A DNA stretch of 64,000 nt from Parelaphostrongylus tenuis (lineage: Eukaryota > Nematoda > Chromadorea > Rhabditida > Metastrongylidae): NCBI GenBank assembly GCA_019055375.1, contig JAHQIW010005374.1, positions 248,001 through 312,000 of the forward strand. Reading direction: 5' to 3'. Below, piece by piece: positions 48,270 through 59,544 of the stretch. The translations under genes were made by a program, and so were the position numbers. Every line of letters begins with the position of its first letter. Position 1 is the first letter of the stretch. A model generated the notes under the pieces. That model did not search any database. It had not been told where the DNA came from and saw nothing but the letters and a program-made list of their open reading frames with translations.

Positions 48270-50195
48270 GAATTTGTTACCACGACGGCTCCACTTAGGA
48301 GCTACTTATAAGGAAGTAACATACGAAAATGCTCCTAAGAAAATACGCATTCGAACGACACTAAAATCATGCAATTTTAGTTAGTTTTGGTTAATAAATT
48401 TGGTGCTTATTTTTATAATGCCAAAACATTTGAACGATCAATATTTTGAAATATTCAAACTCTCCAGTTGTTCTCTCAGTTAGTGGTAACAATAATGATT
48501 CTTGAAGAAAAAGAATGGAAGAACGGCCAGCTATCGGCTATGATTCTTAGAACCGACGCCCAATTGCAATGCTTTGTACTAGAATGAGTCTTTGCGTTCA
48601 ATGACCATCAAATTAGATGCAGCATTTCTGTCTTTACGAATCACAAAAACTTGTGAATGCCCCAGAACCCAATTTTCACTTGAGCGGTAATTGGCTAATT
48701 CAGCAAGAATTGCTTTCAATTATTTTAGTTTCAAAACCCGTGTTGAAGGTTTCTAGCGTTATTGTTACTTACCTACTTCTAGTAGTCCACACTGTTGCCA
48801 CAAAAGTCATAATTTCAATATTTAGTTGGATTTGTGAATGAAAGCATTTCTTCTCTTTTCGGACTTAGAAGTGCGAGCCACGCGATTCGCCATCTACGAA
48901 AGTCCGCATTCACGATGAAATGGTGAATCACCGAGGAGAAAGGAAGTTAGCAATTTCATAAATCAGGACTCGTATAACACATGGTTTTCCAGTGCAATAC
49001 CGCTTAATAGATATGTGCTTCTAATGCAGATAAATCTATTAATTCAGACATTGCTGTAAGCTGACGTATGGAAGAAAACAGTTTGAGAAGAATGCCGTAT
49101 TGAGAAAATCTGAACAATGCCTATGAAAAGCATCGTAAACTTTGCGTCTCCCGCTTCGTGCCATAGTAAAAGAATATTCGTTAACACACGAGGCACAAAC
49201 GATTCACAGTATCGTAATGAAATCACTATTTGTTTAATAAATAGTAGTCAATGAAGACTCTTCAAACTTGTTTTTCGGGATCATTGCTCTATAGTTCGGC
49301 TCACTAAAGGAAAAAAGGCAAAAATAAGCTTAAGGATTTCGAAAATTATCGCACTCACATACTTTATGAAGAGAGAGCAGTACGTTACAGGATGTTTGTA
49401 TATGTGAATGAATCCGTTAATAGACGAGGAGCAAAATGTTAATAACCAAAAACATGAATAACCCTTTTTAACAAAGAGGAGAGAAAGCCCAAGTAAAAGG
49501 TTACCAAGAAATTTCTCAGCTGAAAATTGATTTTCAAATAGAGAAGCGATTCAAGTAACATTTGTCATATTGCTTAGCGATGGACGAGACTATTCTTAGG
49601 CAGAAACCCTATTATTCATAAGAAAGATTAGTGCAATATAAGAAAACTTGCAGCTTACCAAAAACAAAAAAAATATGGGAAATATGGAAGCTATCAACTT
49701 TTAGGGAATCTGCGTCATGGATCTCATTTACTAGAGATATTAAGGTTGTAAGAGCTATGCCTTAGGCGTTTTCAAAGGACAGATACTGTTAAGAGTGCAT
49801 AATAGTCCATGCATAGGAATAGGCTCATAAAATGAAGGGACACGATGAGAATGAGGTAGAGATAATGGAATAAAGTTAGGAAATAGATGGCTTTTCAACG
49901 ATGATACATAAGAACGATACTAATTATTTAGTAAACTGTCTAAAAAATACTTTTAACAATAGCACTTTTGTTGAGACTGCTATGCAGATTCCTACAACAA
50001 TGCATAAAACTTAACATGGCACCTTATAAGCGACTGTTTCGATATTTCGTGAGAACTCTTGCTTTCTTCAAAGTAAACTTGTTGACGTCTACTTTGAAAA
50101 CGGCATGACTTAGTTTGACATACATTGCATGTTCCGTTGCTTTATTACAGAGAAAGCTTTTTCATAAAGAAACATCATGATTAACAAAGGAGTAG
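48270..50195. other. Non-coding, nothing recognised
   Basis: AT-rich intergenic sequence without repeat matches. Confidence 0.3.
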
Positions 50196-50202
50196 TTTGC
50201 AT

Positions 50203-50450
50203 TTGCCGCTCCCTGGCCGAGCGGTTGTGATGCTCATCGCGGCGGGTGGGGCCACGTTCCACTCCTCTTCCCCACCTCTCTCCGGCAGTCGACAACGACG
50301 TCCTATGGAACGCCACGGCAAGGCTATCCTCGAGATCGCATGAAGGCTCGCTCAACCAGTATTCTACGCCGTTCAAGAGGAAGACGAATAACGAAATTTA
50401 TTGCTGGAAGTACCAGGGTTCGCACAGTAAAAAAAACACTGTGATGATGG
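50203..50450 (+). repeat. tRNA-derived SINE, family A (copy 5, best preserved)
   Basis: Head GCCGCTCCCTGGCCGAGCGG is a Ser/Leu-type tRNA A box, followed by GGTTGTGATGCTCATCGCGG. The body includes GTCCTATGGAACGCCACGGC and GGCTATCCTCGAGATCGCAT, and the end CCAGGGTTCGCACAGTA runs into an A stretch. Copies at 20.0, 21.0, 21.5 and 30.6 kb share all blocks. Confidence 0.75.
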
Positions 50451-50469
50451 TTCAAATAATGTGCTAAGT

Positions 50470-50563
50470 GCAAAGTAGAAACACGTGTATCGGGCTCTGT
50501 AAGCCAGCCCATTTTAACAGACCACATGACATGCGTGGCTCAGAAATGATTATTTGGCATCAA
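50470..50563 (+). mobile_element. Family 2 element fragment with short target duplication
   Basis: Carries GAAACACGTGTATCGGGCTC (3' half of the ribozyme) and GACATGCGTGGCTCAGAAATG from family 2. GTGCTAAGT stands on each side (50461-50469 and 50564-50572). The 5' half, including the CUGACGA core, is missing. Confidence 0.6.
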
Positions 50564-50574
50564 GTGCTAAGTTT

Positions 50575-51105
50575 GCATTTAGAAAACAAAAGCATAAAGT
50601 TAAGTTAATCAAATGACTATAGTCTTAATCTGCGCTTATGAACGGGTAATAAGACAAAAAGCTATTCCGTACGATCTTGGAATCGAATTAGTTACAAAGC
50701 TTGTTACAAGAGAATTTTGATGAAACTAACGAAGTCAATTGTATTAGTTAAAGAAGTTAGTTGAGAAACAGATTTCCACTGATTAGGGGCTGTGTTGTAA
50801 ATTGTAGTGACCATCGGGTCCGAGGCAAACTTTCAAAACGGTGAAAGTCGAAATATTACGCTTGAGCAACTCCTCTCTTAGACCTCATCCAGAAATGAAA
50901 AGGCTGCAGATTAATAATATATACCTCATGCCATCTTACACTGTCAGTAATCTCAGAGGAAATACATATTTTAAGTGGGGAGTAAATAGTCAGAAATCAA
51001 CATCTGTCCTATGCATCATATCTTACTCCTCAACTCTCGCGGCCGTTCTTTCATCAATAGCTATTGAAATGTAATGACGACCTCATAATTCAGTGGAAAG
51101 GTAGA
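50575..51105. other. Non-coding spacer
   Basis: Nothing recognised. The 77-codon frame at 50841-51074 has no motif. Confidence 0.3.
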
Positions 51106-51109
51106 AGAA

Positions 51110-51610
51110 CAGATTCTGAATGAATGAGTATCTTCTTCTGTTTAGCCGCTCCGAGGTGTTATTGATATTATCTATTGAATATCAGCAAAGCATATAACAA
51201 TACACTTAATAATGCAGCATGAATATTACAACACGTGGTGGCTTACGTTTCGGCAAGGTTCGTTATCTGGAGCCTGGAAAGGTCAAATTGATTCGCAAAC
51301 TATTAAATCAAACGCCTTCATAACCCCAGCAGAAAACGTGAGAAATAATTTTTTGGGTCGCACAGGAAAACTTCATTTCAAAAACATTCACCGCTTAGAC
51401 GTTTTTGGCCTTTCAATTATTCATTGAAAACCTGCCACTTGGAGTCTGTGCTTAAGTGAGACTGTGCCTGGCTCAGGCCGGGAATATTAGCCTGAGGTAT
51501 GGTGCAAGGTCACACGTTATTACGAGGCATTCCTCTTTGAGACTCATTTTTGAGCCTTTGCCATGTATCCAAGAGGCTATATGTATTCAAACTATGCCGA
51601 GTTTAATAGA
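51110..51610 (+). mobile_element. Family 1 Penelope terminal-repeat copy, diverged
   Basis: Blocks TACGTTTCGGCAAGGTTCG, GGAGCCTGGAAAGGTCA, AACGCCTTCATAACCCCAGCAG and ACGAGGCATTCCTC all recur in the terminal repeat of the PLE at 22.6-22.95 kb, in the same order. TCTTCTGTTTAGCCGCTCCGAGGTG and a TAGTCGGTCCTGAG end recur at 55.6 kb. Confidence 0.55.
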
Positions 51611-51619
51611 TAGTCGGTC

Positions 51620-52160
51620 CTGAGATTCTGAGTGAATGAGGAAAATTGCAGCTAACATAATGCTACTGCTATGAAATATGTTTCGATAAGAGAGAAAAAC
51701 GTAAAATCTGATAAACACGGAACGAGTTATTTTGTGACGTTTCACTAATTTGATAGACATCGACGTAATGATATTTAATTCAATGTAAGGAAAAAACAAG
51801 ACAGAATAAGAAAGTGTATAGAAAGCTGGAAGAGAGGCCGTGACTAGAGTTTAAATTTATAAAAGACAAAAGTTCGTTTTTTGGAAATATACGTCATCCA
51901 CTATAAGATGTTCGAAATGTGCAGCCAGTCGAAGTTATGACCTAGAGGGTCATGAAACTTCCACATTTTTAAAGGTCTTAGTATTACAGCGAGAAGAGAT
52001 GCACATTAAGTTTGACAGCTGGCGGTCAATTATTAAGTATTGCTTGCCTACTTAACCTCCGCAGAAAGTAACCAGCTCTTATAGTCAAAGCCTACCTGAA
52101 GTATATATAAAAATGAAAATAGTGCGCAGTGCGCGAAAAAGTCATGTGTTTTTTTATATT
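51620..52160. other. Non-coding spacer
   Basis: Nothing recognised. Confidence 0.3.
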
Positions 52161-52164
52161 CTAA

Positions 52165-52420
52165 ACAAAGTATAAACTTGTTTCGGAGGTCTCACAATCC
52201 TCGTCAGTGGCCTACACCCCATATAGCACAATGTCATTATACGTTGTGCTGCCGCCATATACGCCTCCCTCCATGCTACAATGCAGGGCTTAACACGCTG
52301 AGGGCCACGTGGGGCGCTTTGTCCCACACCGCGCGACGTCGAATCTCCTCAGTTACTGTAATGGCGGCGTCTCGCCCAGTGGGAAAGGCGGCGAATCTCG
52401 TGAGAAGGCAGTTTCCAAGC
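52165..52420 (-). mobile_element. Family 3 hammerhead element copy
   Basis: Minus strand GGCCA-CUGACGA, stem II GG..CC region and CCGAAAC (52172-52212) form most of a hammerhead, but the downstream stem I strand (expected UGGCC) reads UACUUUG, so it is broken. The adjoining GTGCTGCCGCCATATACGCC and CTACAATGCAGGGCTTAAC blocks match 57.13 and 63.54 kb. Confidence 0.6.
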
Positions 52421-52814
52421 AGCTTGATGGGTTTGGGGAGACGAACTCAGATGGTTCTAAGAGAGCATTTTCATTATGAAATAATGGAATTTCATTAAAA
52501 AGCTTTCTGCAGACATATTTTCAGTCAAGAGAAGAAAAAGAGAAGCAAAGAGAACATTTACATCTTCCATATTTCATCTACATTTCTTATGTTTCAACGA
52601 CAACACTACATCGCTACGTGATAACATAATGAAAATGATTATGCTTTCGATAATGCTAGTGATTACAAATGATGATAATTGCCATCCTTTTGAGCTGCTT
52701 GTGAGATCTGATAAGGGCATTTATACAGTGCATTCCTTCCAATGCATAGACATTGCGCTGACGAACAGTCGAATTTGTAGCTGGTAAAATGAATCGTACT
52801 TTCATTTGATAATG

Positions 52815-53398
52815 ATTTAATGATATCAATGACAGTGGTAATGATAATGGTAGTGAAAGTGTAAACGATAATTATAGTGATGACGATAGAGAAAGTGATA
52901 ATGATGGTGTGATAATGATGATAGCGATAGTGATAGTGATGATAGTGTTTGGATGATAGTGGGTAGTGATTAGTGATAACGATGATGGTGATATTGATAG
53001 TAGTAAGTTGTAATGATAGCAATGATGATAATGACAGTGATAGTGATGGTAGTGGTAGTGATGATAGTGATAATGTTTACATTGATAATGGTGATGGTGA
53101 TAATGATGATAGTGACAATGATGATAGTGACAGTGATAGTGACAATGATAGTGGTAGTGATAAACATAGTATTATTGATAGTAGTGGTGATAGTTATCGT
53201 GATAGTAACAATGGTGGTATTGGTGGTGACAGTGATAGTGGTAGCTACACGATAGTGATAAAGATAGGAACAGTGATAGTGATAGCGACAGTGGTTGTAT
53301 TGGTAGTGGTGATAGTGATAGCGATAGCTACAGTGACAGTGACAGTGTCAGTGGTAGTGAAAGTGATGGTGATAGTGATAGTGATAGTGAGAGCTTCC
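52815..53398. repeat. Complex GATAGT/GATGATAAT tandem array
   Basis: About 580 bases made almost wholly of variants of GATAGTGAT, GATGATAAT and GACAGTGAT. Both strands are open over 65-143 codons (Asp/Ser-rich on one frame, Val/Ile-rich on others) only because the repeat avoids stops. I read it as a degenerate microsatellite and not a gene. Confidence 0.9.
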
Positions 53399-53599
53399 TA
53401 CTAAGTGGCCGTCCATACCCAAGGCGTACTCTCTTCTACCTTTCTCGTCACTCTCGATTTTCCCACGGTCTCAATCACCTACAGAGACGGCGGTGAGGAA
53501 TGAAGGCGCTTGCTGTAAGAGAGCACAGACACAACAGTTCCGCACAGGGGCGCATATGCCTCGGCTGGCGATTGCCGCGAACGCGATACCCCTGCCTAT

Positions 53600-53730
53600 T
53601 AACGGTGGGTAGGCACACTGTTAATGTGGGGCGTGGGCCACTGACGAAATGGGCGAGACGTCCAAAACGGGAAAAATGCATGGCTCCGGCGTAACAACCT
53701 CGCTAAGGTTTTGAACATTCTTGATAATCA
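53600..53730 (+). mobile_element. Family 3 hammerhead element, left part (interrupted)
   Basis: GTGGGCCACTGACGAAATGG at 53632-53651 starts a hammerhead whose second half is mutated (CCAAAAC in place of CCGAAAC). It then runs GGCTCCGGCGTAACAACCTC and GAACATTCTTGATAATCA. The family continues at 54221-54290 (GAGAATCATATTGAATGTTT, then ATTGCGAGG), on the far side of the family 2 insertion. Confidence 0.6.
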
Positions 53731-53794
53731 ATATGCCTGATATTCATTTCTTAAGCCACGCATGTCAGTGGTCTGTCAAGGAGGGCTGACTTGA

Positions 53795-53837
53795 GCCCGA
53801 TACACGTGTTTCGATCTTGCAATATCTTCAGTCGGGC
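53795..53837 (-). ncRNA. Hammerhead ribozyme, family 2, near-complete
   Basis: Minus strand GCCCGA pairs perfectly with UCGGGC. Core is CUGAAGA (an allowed N7 = A), stem III holds the ACACGUGU palindrome, and the cleavage site is GUA. Stem II (UAUU-GCAA-GAUC) has lost its first pair, which may weaken activity. Confidence 0.68.
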
Positions 53838-54061
53838 AGTTACTCTTTCTCGTCTTTTGCTAATCTCTGTGGGTGCTCAGTCCCCACACTAAGATTTAGC
53901 GACGACGAACGTTTTACACTCTATGTCCACTGAAACTCACCGAACACAGAGTGTTGCACACTCGACTGCTTTTGGCTGGTACATTCAAAATATCATATCT
54001 TTTGATTCGAGTGTTTTCTTAAGACCACAGCTCAAAGATTCGCAAGATTCGCAGGGTAACT

Positions 54062-54103
54062 GCCCGACTGACGAGATCGCAAGATCGAAACAGTGTATCG
54101 GGC
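54062..54103 (+). ncRNA. Hammerhead ribozyme, family 2, best preserved
   Basis: GCCCGA (54062-54067) pairs perfectly with UCGGGC (54098-54103). Core CUGACGA, stem II GAUC with a GCAA tetraloop and GAUC, GAAA at 54087-54090, cleavage after GUA at 54097. Stem III is ACAGUGU, one base short of the family palindrome. Confidence 0.82.
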
Positions 54104-54294
54104 TCTATAAGTCAGCCCTCTTTGACAGACCAGTGCCATGCGTGGCTCAAGAAATGATTATCAGGCATATTGAATCTTTGAGCTGTGGTCTTGAGAAAAC
54201 ACTCAAATCAAAAGATTTCTGAGAATCATATTGAATGTTTATTGCGAGGTTGAAAAACAGCCAATGATATGGTGCAAAGTATAAACTGAGAATC

Positions 54295-54650
54295 TATAAC
54301 GACAATATGACATCCGTTCGGCAAAGGATCAATTGTTAGCTGTGAATTCCGAAATCGCACTAGTACGTTCTCGATACTAAGGGCGAGCACCTTTACTGAA
54401 AGTTGAAAATTTTTAAAATAGTCGTTTTAGATACGTGGCAGGATTAGGCCATTGTATGCAGTTTAGTGAAATCATTCTAAATCTCATCTATCTGAGCTTG
54501 TTAAACACGAAAAAAGTCAGATGTTTTTGAATTTCTCTATGAATCTGCCCTCTCGGATAGTGGTCAACAAACATAGTTTTATAAAAAAAAAAATGAGAAA
54601 GTCGTGAAAGCGACGATACCCAACATAGAGAATATGACGTGCTTCTGAAC
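54295..54650. other. Non-coding spacer
   Basis: Nothing recognised after the family 3 remnant that ends near 54290. Confidence 0.3.
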
Positions 54651-54654
54651 GCAT

Positions 54655-55011
54655 TTGTGGTCCTCTTCTTTCAATATTAGCTTACATTTTAGTACTCAAA
54701 CGACCAGTTTTAACATGACGCGAGAGTCTAATAAATTTTTTCCGCCTCATTTGCTTGAGCGAGATCTTGCTAGAATCCCAGATTGGCAATGTTTTATCAC
54801 TCTCAAATCCTCATCCGAGGCAGAAGTTGACGCCCATGGATCATTGGGATATTTGCTGTTTATTACCAAGATCTTTCGACGAAACGTCGACTCGTGCGTT
54901 ATAAATAATCGTTGCGGATATCGCTCCGACAAAACGAGGTTGATACGTATTGCTGCCAGTGCATGCTTATTTCACGCATACATGTTACGGAAAAATATTG
55001 CCTTTGAATGA
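54655..55011 (+). other. Unassigned open reading frame, 118 codons
   Basis: A second ATG at 54715 gives 98 residues. Contains FFPPHLLERDLARIPDWQCF, RRNVDSCVINNRCGYRSDK and ends ACLFHAYMLRKNIAFE, protein-like throughout. No spliced-leader site, no recognised domain. It could be an intron-poor gene or a decayed mobile-element ORF. Confidence 0.35.
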
Positions 55012-55014
55012 TTG

Positions 55015-56740
55015 TAAACTTTGAAATTTAAAATTCAATCCGGTTGAATCTGGAGGTGTTTTTGGAAGCAATTTCTAATCTGTTCTCCGATAATGAGGAT
55101 TAGACTATTAGATTTACTGAAACCCCAAATCTCTCGTTCTTCATTGTTTCACAAAGATACTTATATTTCGAGAATAATAGCCATTTGAGCCAGAATAGCC
55201 ACCGATTTTTTGAGCAAAGGATCATAAGCGTATTGTCGGATGTATAAATGACGTTTATATTTTCCGACTAACCACAGAATTTTGAAAACTCAACTACTTG
55301 ATAGTTCGAGTTGCTGAATTTTGAATGTTCGCAAAAGGATGACAGGTGTAAAATTTTATACACACTTGGAGTGATCGCACAAAGCCACTGTAATTGAATT
55401 TTCAAAGCCTTAAGTGGATATCCCGAAAATATCGTTAGTTCTCGACAAGCAACACTGCTGACAGTGTGATAAGAGAAACAAAAGCAGCCAAATGAGAGAT
55501 TCGTTTGTTTTTGAGATGTCTATTTGTTTATAGAATGTAAACAAAGGACTCTGTTCATGTGCGTATAGGAAAAGGAGGCGGGGTCTCTCCATGACAGCGG
55601 AATGGCATGGCACAATAGTGGAAGCTTAAATGAATATTTTCTTCTGTTTGGCCGTTCCGAGGTGGCTCGGATTGGCTAAACAGAAGAAAATATTTACTTA
55701 TTTAAACTGTGCCGAGGTTAACACATAGTCGGTCTTGCGTTTGATTATCTGAATGACATTCTGGAAAAGTTTTAGTGTAGAGAAGATTCTGGACTGACTT
55801 GCACAAATTTCTTAAAGATGCAACAAAGATCTAATAATGCTTATGGTAGTCTCAGGACAGACCGTTGCACAGTTATTCGTAGGTATCACACCAAATAAGG
55901 GATCTATATCTGATTTGTAATGGCGCTACGTGGCTCATTCTCATTTGGATGAAAACGGATTAATAAACGAATCAAACAAGTTTGCTTATTAGATGAGGCT
56001 TATAGTATATGCTTCACAATAATGAGAGTCTCCTAAAAAACGGATTAATGTACGAATCAAATAAGTTTGCTTATTAGGTGAGGATTATAGTTTACGCTTC
56101 ACAATAATTAGAGCCTCCTAAAAGCTTTTCGTAACGTTCCGGAGTTCTGGGAGTTGCCAATTTCTGTAGCATGTAGCAGATCAGTTGCTTGAAAAAATCG
56201 AGGCTTGAAAAGTATGAGCATGAGGTAAAGCTTTGTTGTAATCAGTGTTCCAACGGCATTTTCTTGAAGTGGATAATTTCTGGAATTTGTGTCATAATCG
56301 CTTGTTAAACTCCTTTGTGCTGAACTTTTGTAATTATACTAAAGTTTTTTACAACACGATCAATCTAAGATACTATTCACTTCATAAACAATACCTCGAT
56401 AACCAAACACTATATAAAAATATGGGACCAAATATATACTTCAAAACGGTCAAAAGACAAAGACCTTGAAATTTCTCAAGAAACCTCATAAAGGAAAAAA
56501 AAGTCAAATGAAGTAGCAAAATAGTAAAAATTGGAAGAAAATAACGAAGGTCTCTACGCTATGGCATGAAGTCGCTATAAGAAAACATTGAAAAGAAAAA
56601 ATCATGCGTATTTCTATCAAAGCTCATGTATTGATGAATTGTCACATGATTGGAAATCTTCGAAAAAGCGCTGGTACTAGTTAAACACTACTCTTCTTTT
56701 GATCCATTATGAAGAGATATATATTAAAAGCGACAGATAT
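55015..56740. other. Non-coding with a small Penelope-related palindrome
   Basis: At 55631-55700 AATATTTTCTTCTGTTTGGCC and its inverted partner GGCTAAACAGAAGAAAATATTT surround GTTCCGAGGTGGCTCGGATT. The block recurs at 51.13 kb, and TAGTCGGTCTTG follows as at 51.61 kb, so it is a family 1-related fragment. At 56000-56110 two 90-base stretches (GGATTAAT.ACGAATCAA..AAGTTTGCTTATTAG) are tandem direct repeats. Confidence 0.4.
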
Positions 56741-56744
56741 ATAA

Positions 56745-57280
56745 TCGCCTTCCGTGGTATCGGCTGTTCTTAAAACATCGCAATAAAGATTCAATATAAT
56801 TTTTAAGAATGTTTAAAGCCTTACCCGAGGTTGGTATGCCAGAGAAATAAACGCGTATTTCAGAGGTCTCGCACTCCATGTCAGTGGCCACGCCCCTCAT
56901 TAAGTCCTGCACTGTAGCAATTGGGGAGACGAATGTGGAAACAAAACCCGGGACACGCGTGTATGGCCCTGGCATACCAGCCTCGGGTATGGCTTTTAAC
57001 ATTTTTAAGAATTATATTGAATATTTCTTGCGAGGTTTCAAAAACAGTTGATGCCATGGATCAATTTTTTTCTACCAGCCACGATCCATCGACTGAAAAG
57101 CGGTGATGGCGCAATGTAATTGTACATTCTGCCGTCACCATATTCGCCTCCCCCCTTGCTACAGTGCAGGACTAAAAATGAGGGGAGAAAGCCAGTAACG
57201 AGGAGGGCGAGACCTTGAAACAAGCGTGTATGGCTCTGGCATATCAACTCGGGTAGGGCTATAAATATTCTCAGAAATTA
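56745..57280. mobile_element. Family 3 hammerhead elements: inverted copy followed by direct repeat
   Basis: A minus unit (arm about 56755-56846) faces a plus unit (arm about 56960-57060) with matching CTGGCATACCAGCCTCGGGT and TTTTTAAGAATTATATTGAA blocks. The plus unit is followed by a second plus unit to about 57280. The GTGTATGG cleavage-site sequence occurs at 56959-56966 and 57226-57233, a period of 267 bases. The ribozymes here are damaged: the second (about 57190-57236) has CUGA changed to GUAA. Confidence 0.68.
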
Positions 57281-57284
57281 TAAT

Positions 57285-58040
57285 CGCTATCGTTCCTCGC
57301 TACAAGCCTTCATGGATACTGAGAGAACGAAGTTCCGCACACAATACGTTTAGGACAGTCCGTACCTCCTTTAGATCTTTTAATCGTCTTCTCTATATCT
57401 TGTCTTGTATTTTTATGTTATCAGCGCTTCGGTTTCTCTAATTCGCCACTAATGTCTTGCTTGCCGGGAACTTAGCGATATGCAGTGACCTGCTGCTTGA
57501 TGGTCATGTCATATCTTCGATGGTTTCAAAACGAAAGTTCTTTCAATGACAACGACCTTTTCCGTTACTGACATTGTAAAGTTTTCCTGCGAATTCGTTG
57601 GCAGAATTTAATCTATTTCTATTTGTGACAATCTCCATGGCATTTGTCTCTTCTACCGTAGTGCTCGCTGTTTTCTAAGCCATAGTTGTAACAATCTCAG
57701 CTTGCACTGTTTTGCTTTGCTGCAACCATGTTATTTTTCATATTATTACATGGCTCGTCACTGAAATTACCATATGCGGATTGGACCAATTAAGCATTTG
57801 ATTCATTTCCTCGCACGTACCATCTACAAAAGCCTTCGGACTCTATGTTCTGTGCGAGGGCTCGTTCATTACTCGAGAATTTTTGCCTTTTTGTCACGAT
57901 TGCCGTTGAACACTGGTCGAGTCGATTTTCGCACGAATTTTGAGATAGCCGCGCACAATAGTTCTCAGCAGATTGAATGGAGTCAGGCTGTTCCGAACTG
58001 GCTTGATATCAATCTCGTCATTCCGGATGATAAGGTGTTT
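57285..58040. other. Non-coding spacer
   Basis: Nothing recognised. The 92-codon frame at 57774-58052 runs into the RTE remnant and has no motif. Confidence 0.3.
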
Positions 58041-58044
58041 GGTG

Positions 58045-58420
58045 GGCGCTGAGCTGTACCAATACCTTGGTTAGCCTCCTCGTATCATCTGTATCACCTG
58101 TCGTCCCGTTGATCGTCGAGTGACCTGAAGCGGGTACCAGCAACACTTCCGTTTTTCCGTAACGCGCGTAGGTAGCCCAGTGGGTCCTCCTCGCTATAGG
58201 GATTCGCTGAGCATCATATCCTTCTTCTATAGCTTTCGTGAGGAAATCGAACCAAAGGGTCGGTGGTCTTGTAGTGCGCTTGATGTCCCGAGGTTTCCAG
58301 TGGGTAAGGGCTCCCGTCCATCGGTTGTCGTTGAAGCGCATCACGTGTCCAGCCCACCTTATTTTCGATATCCTGGCGTGTAGAACGGCTCCTCGCATCG
58401 AACAAAATTGATAACACACG
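58045..58420 (-). pseudogene. RTE-type LINE remnant 3, C-terminal ORF
   Basis: Minus-strand frame with KIRWAGHVMRFNDNRWTG.., RPPTLWFDFLTKAIE and RRTHWATYARYGK, the conserved C-terminal domain of RTE ORFs after the RT. It continues into STINGTTGDTDD near the 3' end. Same subfamily as the fragment at 2081-2240, different from remnants 1 and 2. Open for 133 codons, so fairly young or by chance unbroken. Confidence 0.75.
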
Positions 58421-58424
58421 CTCT

Positions 58425-59540
58425 CCGCTTCTTATTCGCTCATAGGGCTACAAAAATTCATTAAAAGCGTGTATAGAGCAGCTTTACAACGAATTCTAAG
58501 GCTAAACACTTTGAAAATCTTCAACGTCAAGAGATACTGAGTGAGAGGCTGATTTCGCAACTTGATAAAAATCTTAAGTCACTCAAAATGCGGCAAGAAT
58601 CTTACCTGATTTGATGTGGGGTGAAGACGGAGACGAGGTAACCATTATGCGTTCAAATTTTTTCCTGAGCGGGCAGCTACTGCTTAATTGTTTCTACATT
58701 GTTATTGGAAACGGCTCAACAGAGGTGCAAATAACTAGCTACAATACAAATTCACTAGCTTCTCAGGATAAGAACAAATTTGCTTCTAGTGAGCAATCGA
58801 CTATGTCTATGCATGTTAACATGAAACAACCTCGCGATTAACTGATTGGAATTGTTCATTGAAAAAAATTCTGAATTCAAGCGGAGGTTAATTGACATGA
58901 CAAGTACACTAAGAGTATTGCTATCGACTATGTCTGTACACAGATTAATTATTTTTGCAAATTTCATCTGGACGCTGCAACGCTGTTTGAAGTTCCCATG
59001 CGATCTACATGGTCGAGCTAGTTACACTGCTTCAGGGTCAGCAAATAGGCAGCCAGCTTATCTTCAAGAAGGGCAACTTTAGATAATTATGAAAATCTTA
59101 GGAATGTCTAATTTTCGCCGATTACTGAGAAACCTGTATTTTCCGCACAACTGCACTAGAAAAACCTCTTGAAATCTCCATTAAATTATACATTGCAAAT
59201 TACACCTGTCCACTGGGCTCTACTTGCTTGAGAAAAGCAAAAACTTTTTCCTATGTGTCCTTTTCCGTGGAAACGTCCAGTTTTGTTTCCTTTGAACTGA
59301 GAAGAATAAGGGTATCTTGTCGACGTCACGCTTAGGAGCTCACTATACTAGACAGCTCTTTTGAAAAGCATATGACGTTAGAGCGTTATGTACCTTCTAC
59401 CAAGTTTGACCACTCTTTCGAATCGGATTTGGTCGACTCTAAGTGGCCGACGCACATGCGTGGAGCTATCTAATTACGCATGTGTATATAGAACTGAGTA
59501 ACAAAACCTTTCAACTGACTACTTGGAGACCTCGCTCAAA
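58425..59540. other. Non-coding spacer
   Basis: Nothing recognised. Confidence 0.3.
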
Positions 59541-59544
59541 AACA

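Larger units (their letters stand above)
53731..54220. mobile_element. Family 2 hammerhead element, inverted dimer nested in family 3
   Basis: A minus-orientation unit (53731 to about 54000) is joined to a partial plus-orientation unit (about 54001-54220). The right part has its own inverted ends (TCTTTTGATTCGAGTGTTTT near 54000 and the complement near 54215). Ribozymes lie at 53795-53837 (minus) and 54062-54103 (plus). The host family 3 sequence resumes after TGAGAATCA, against TGATAATCA before the insert, suggesting an imperfect target duplication. Confidence 0.72.

Noticed and set aside
50110..50527. Overlapping ORFs on both strands
   Set aside because: They lie over the family A SINE and the family 2 fragment and change frame at the repeat borders.
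52973..53404. 143-codon Asp/Ser-rich ORF
   Set aside because: Product of the GATAGT-type tandem array; other frames and the opposite strand are equally open.
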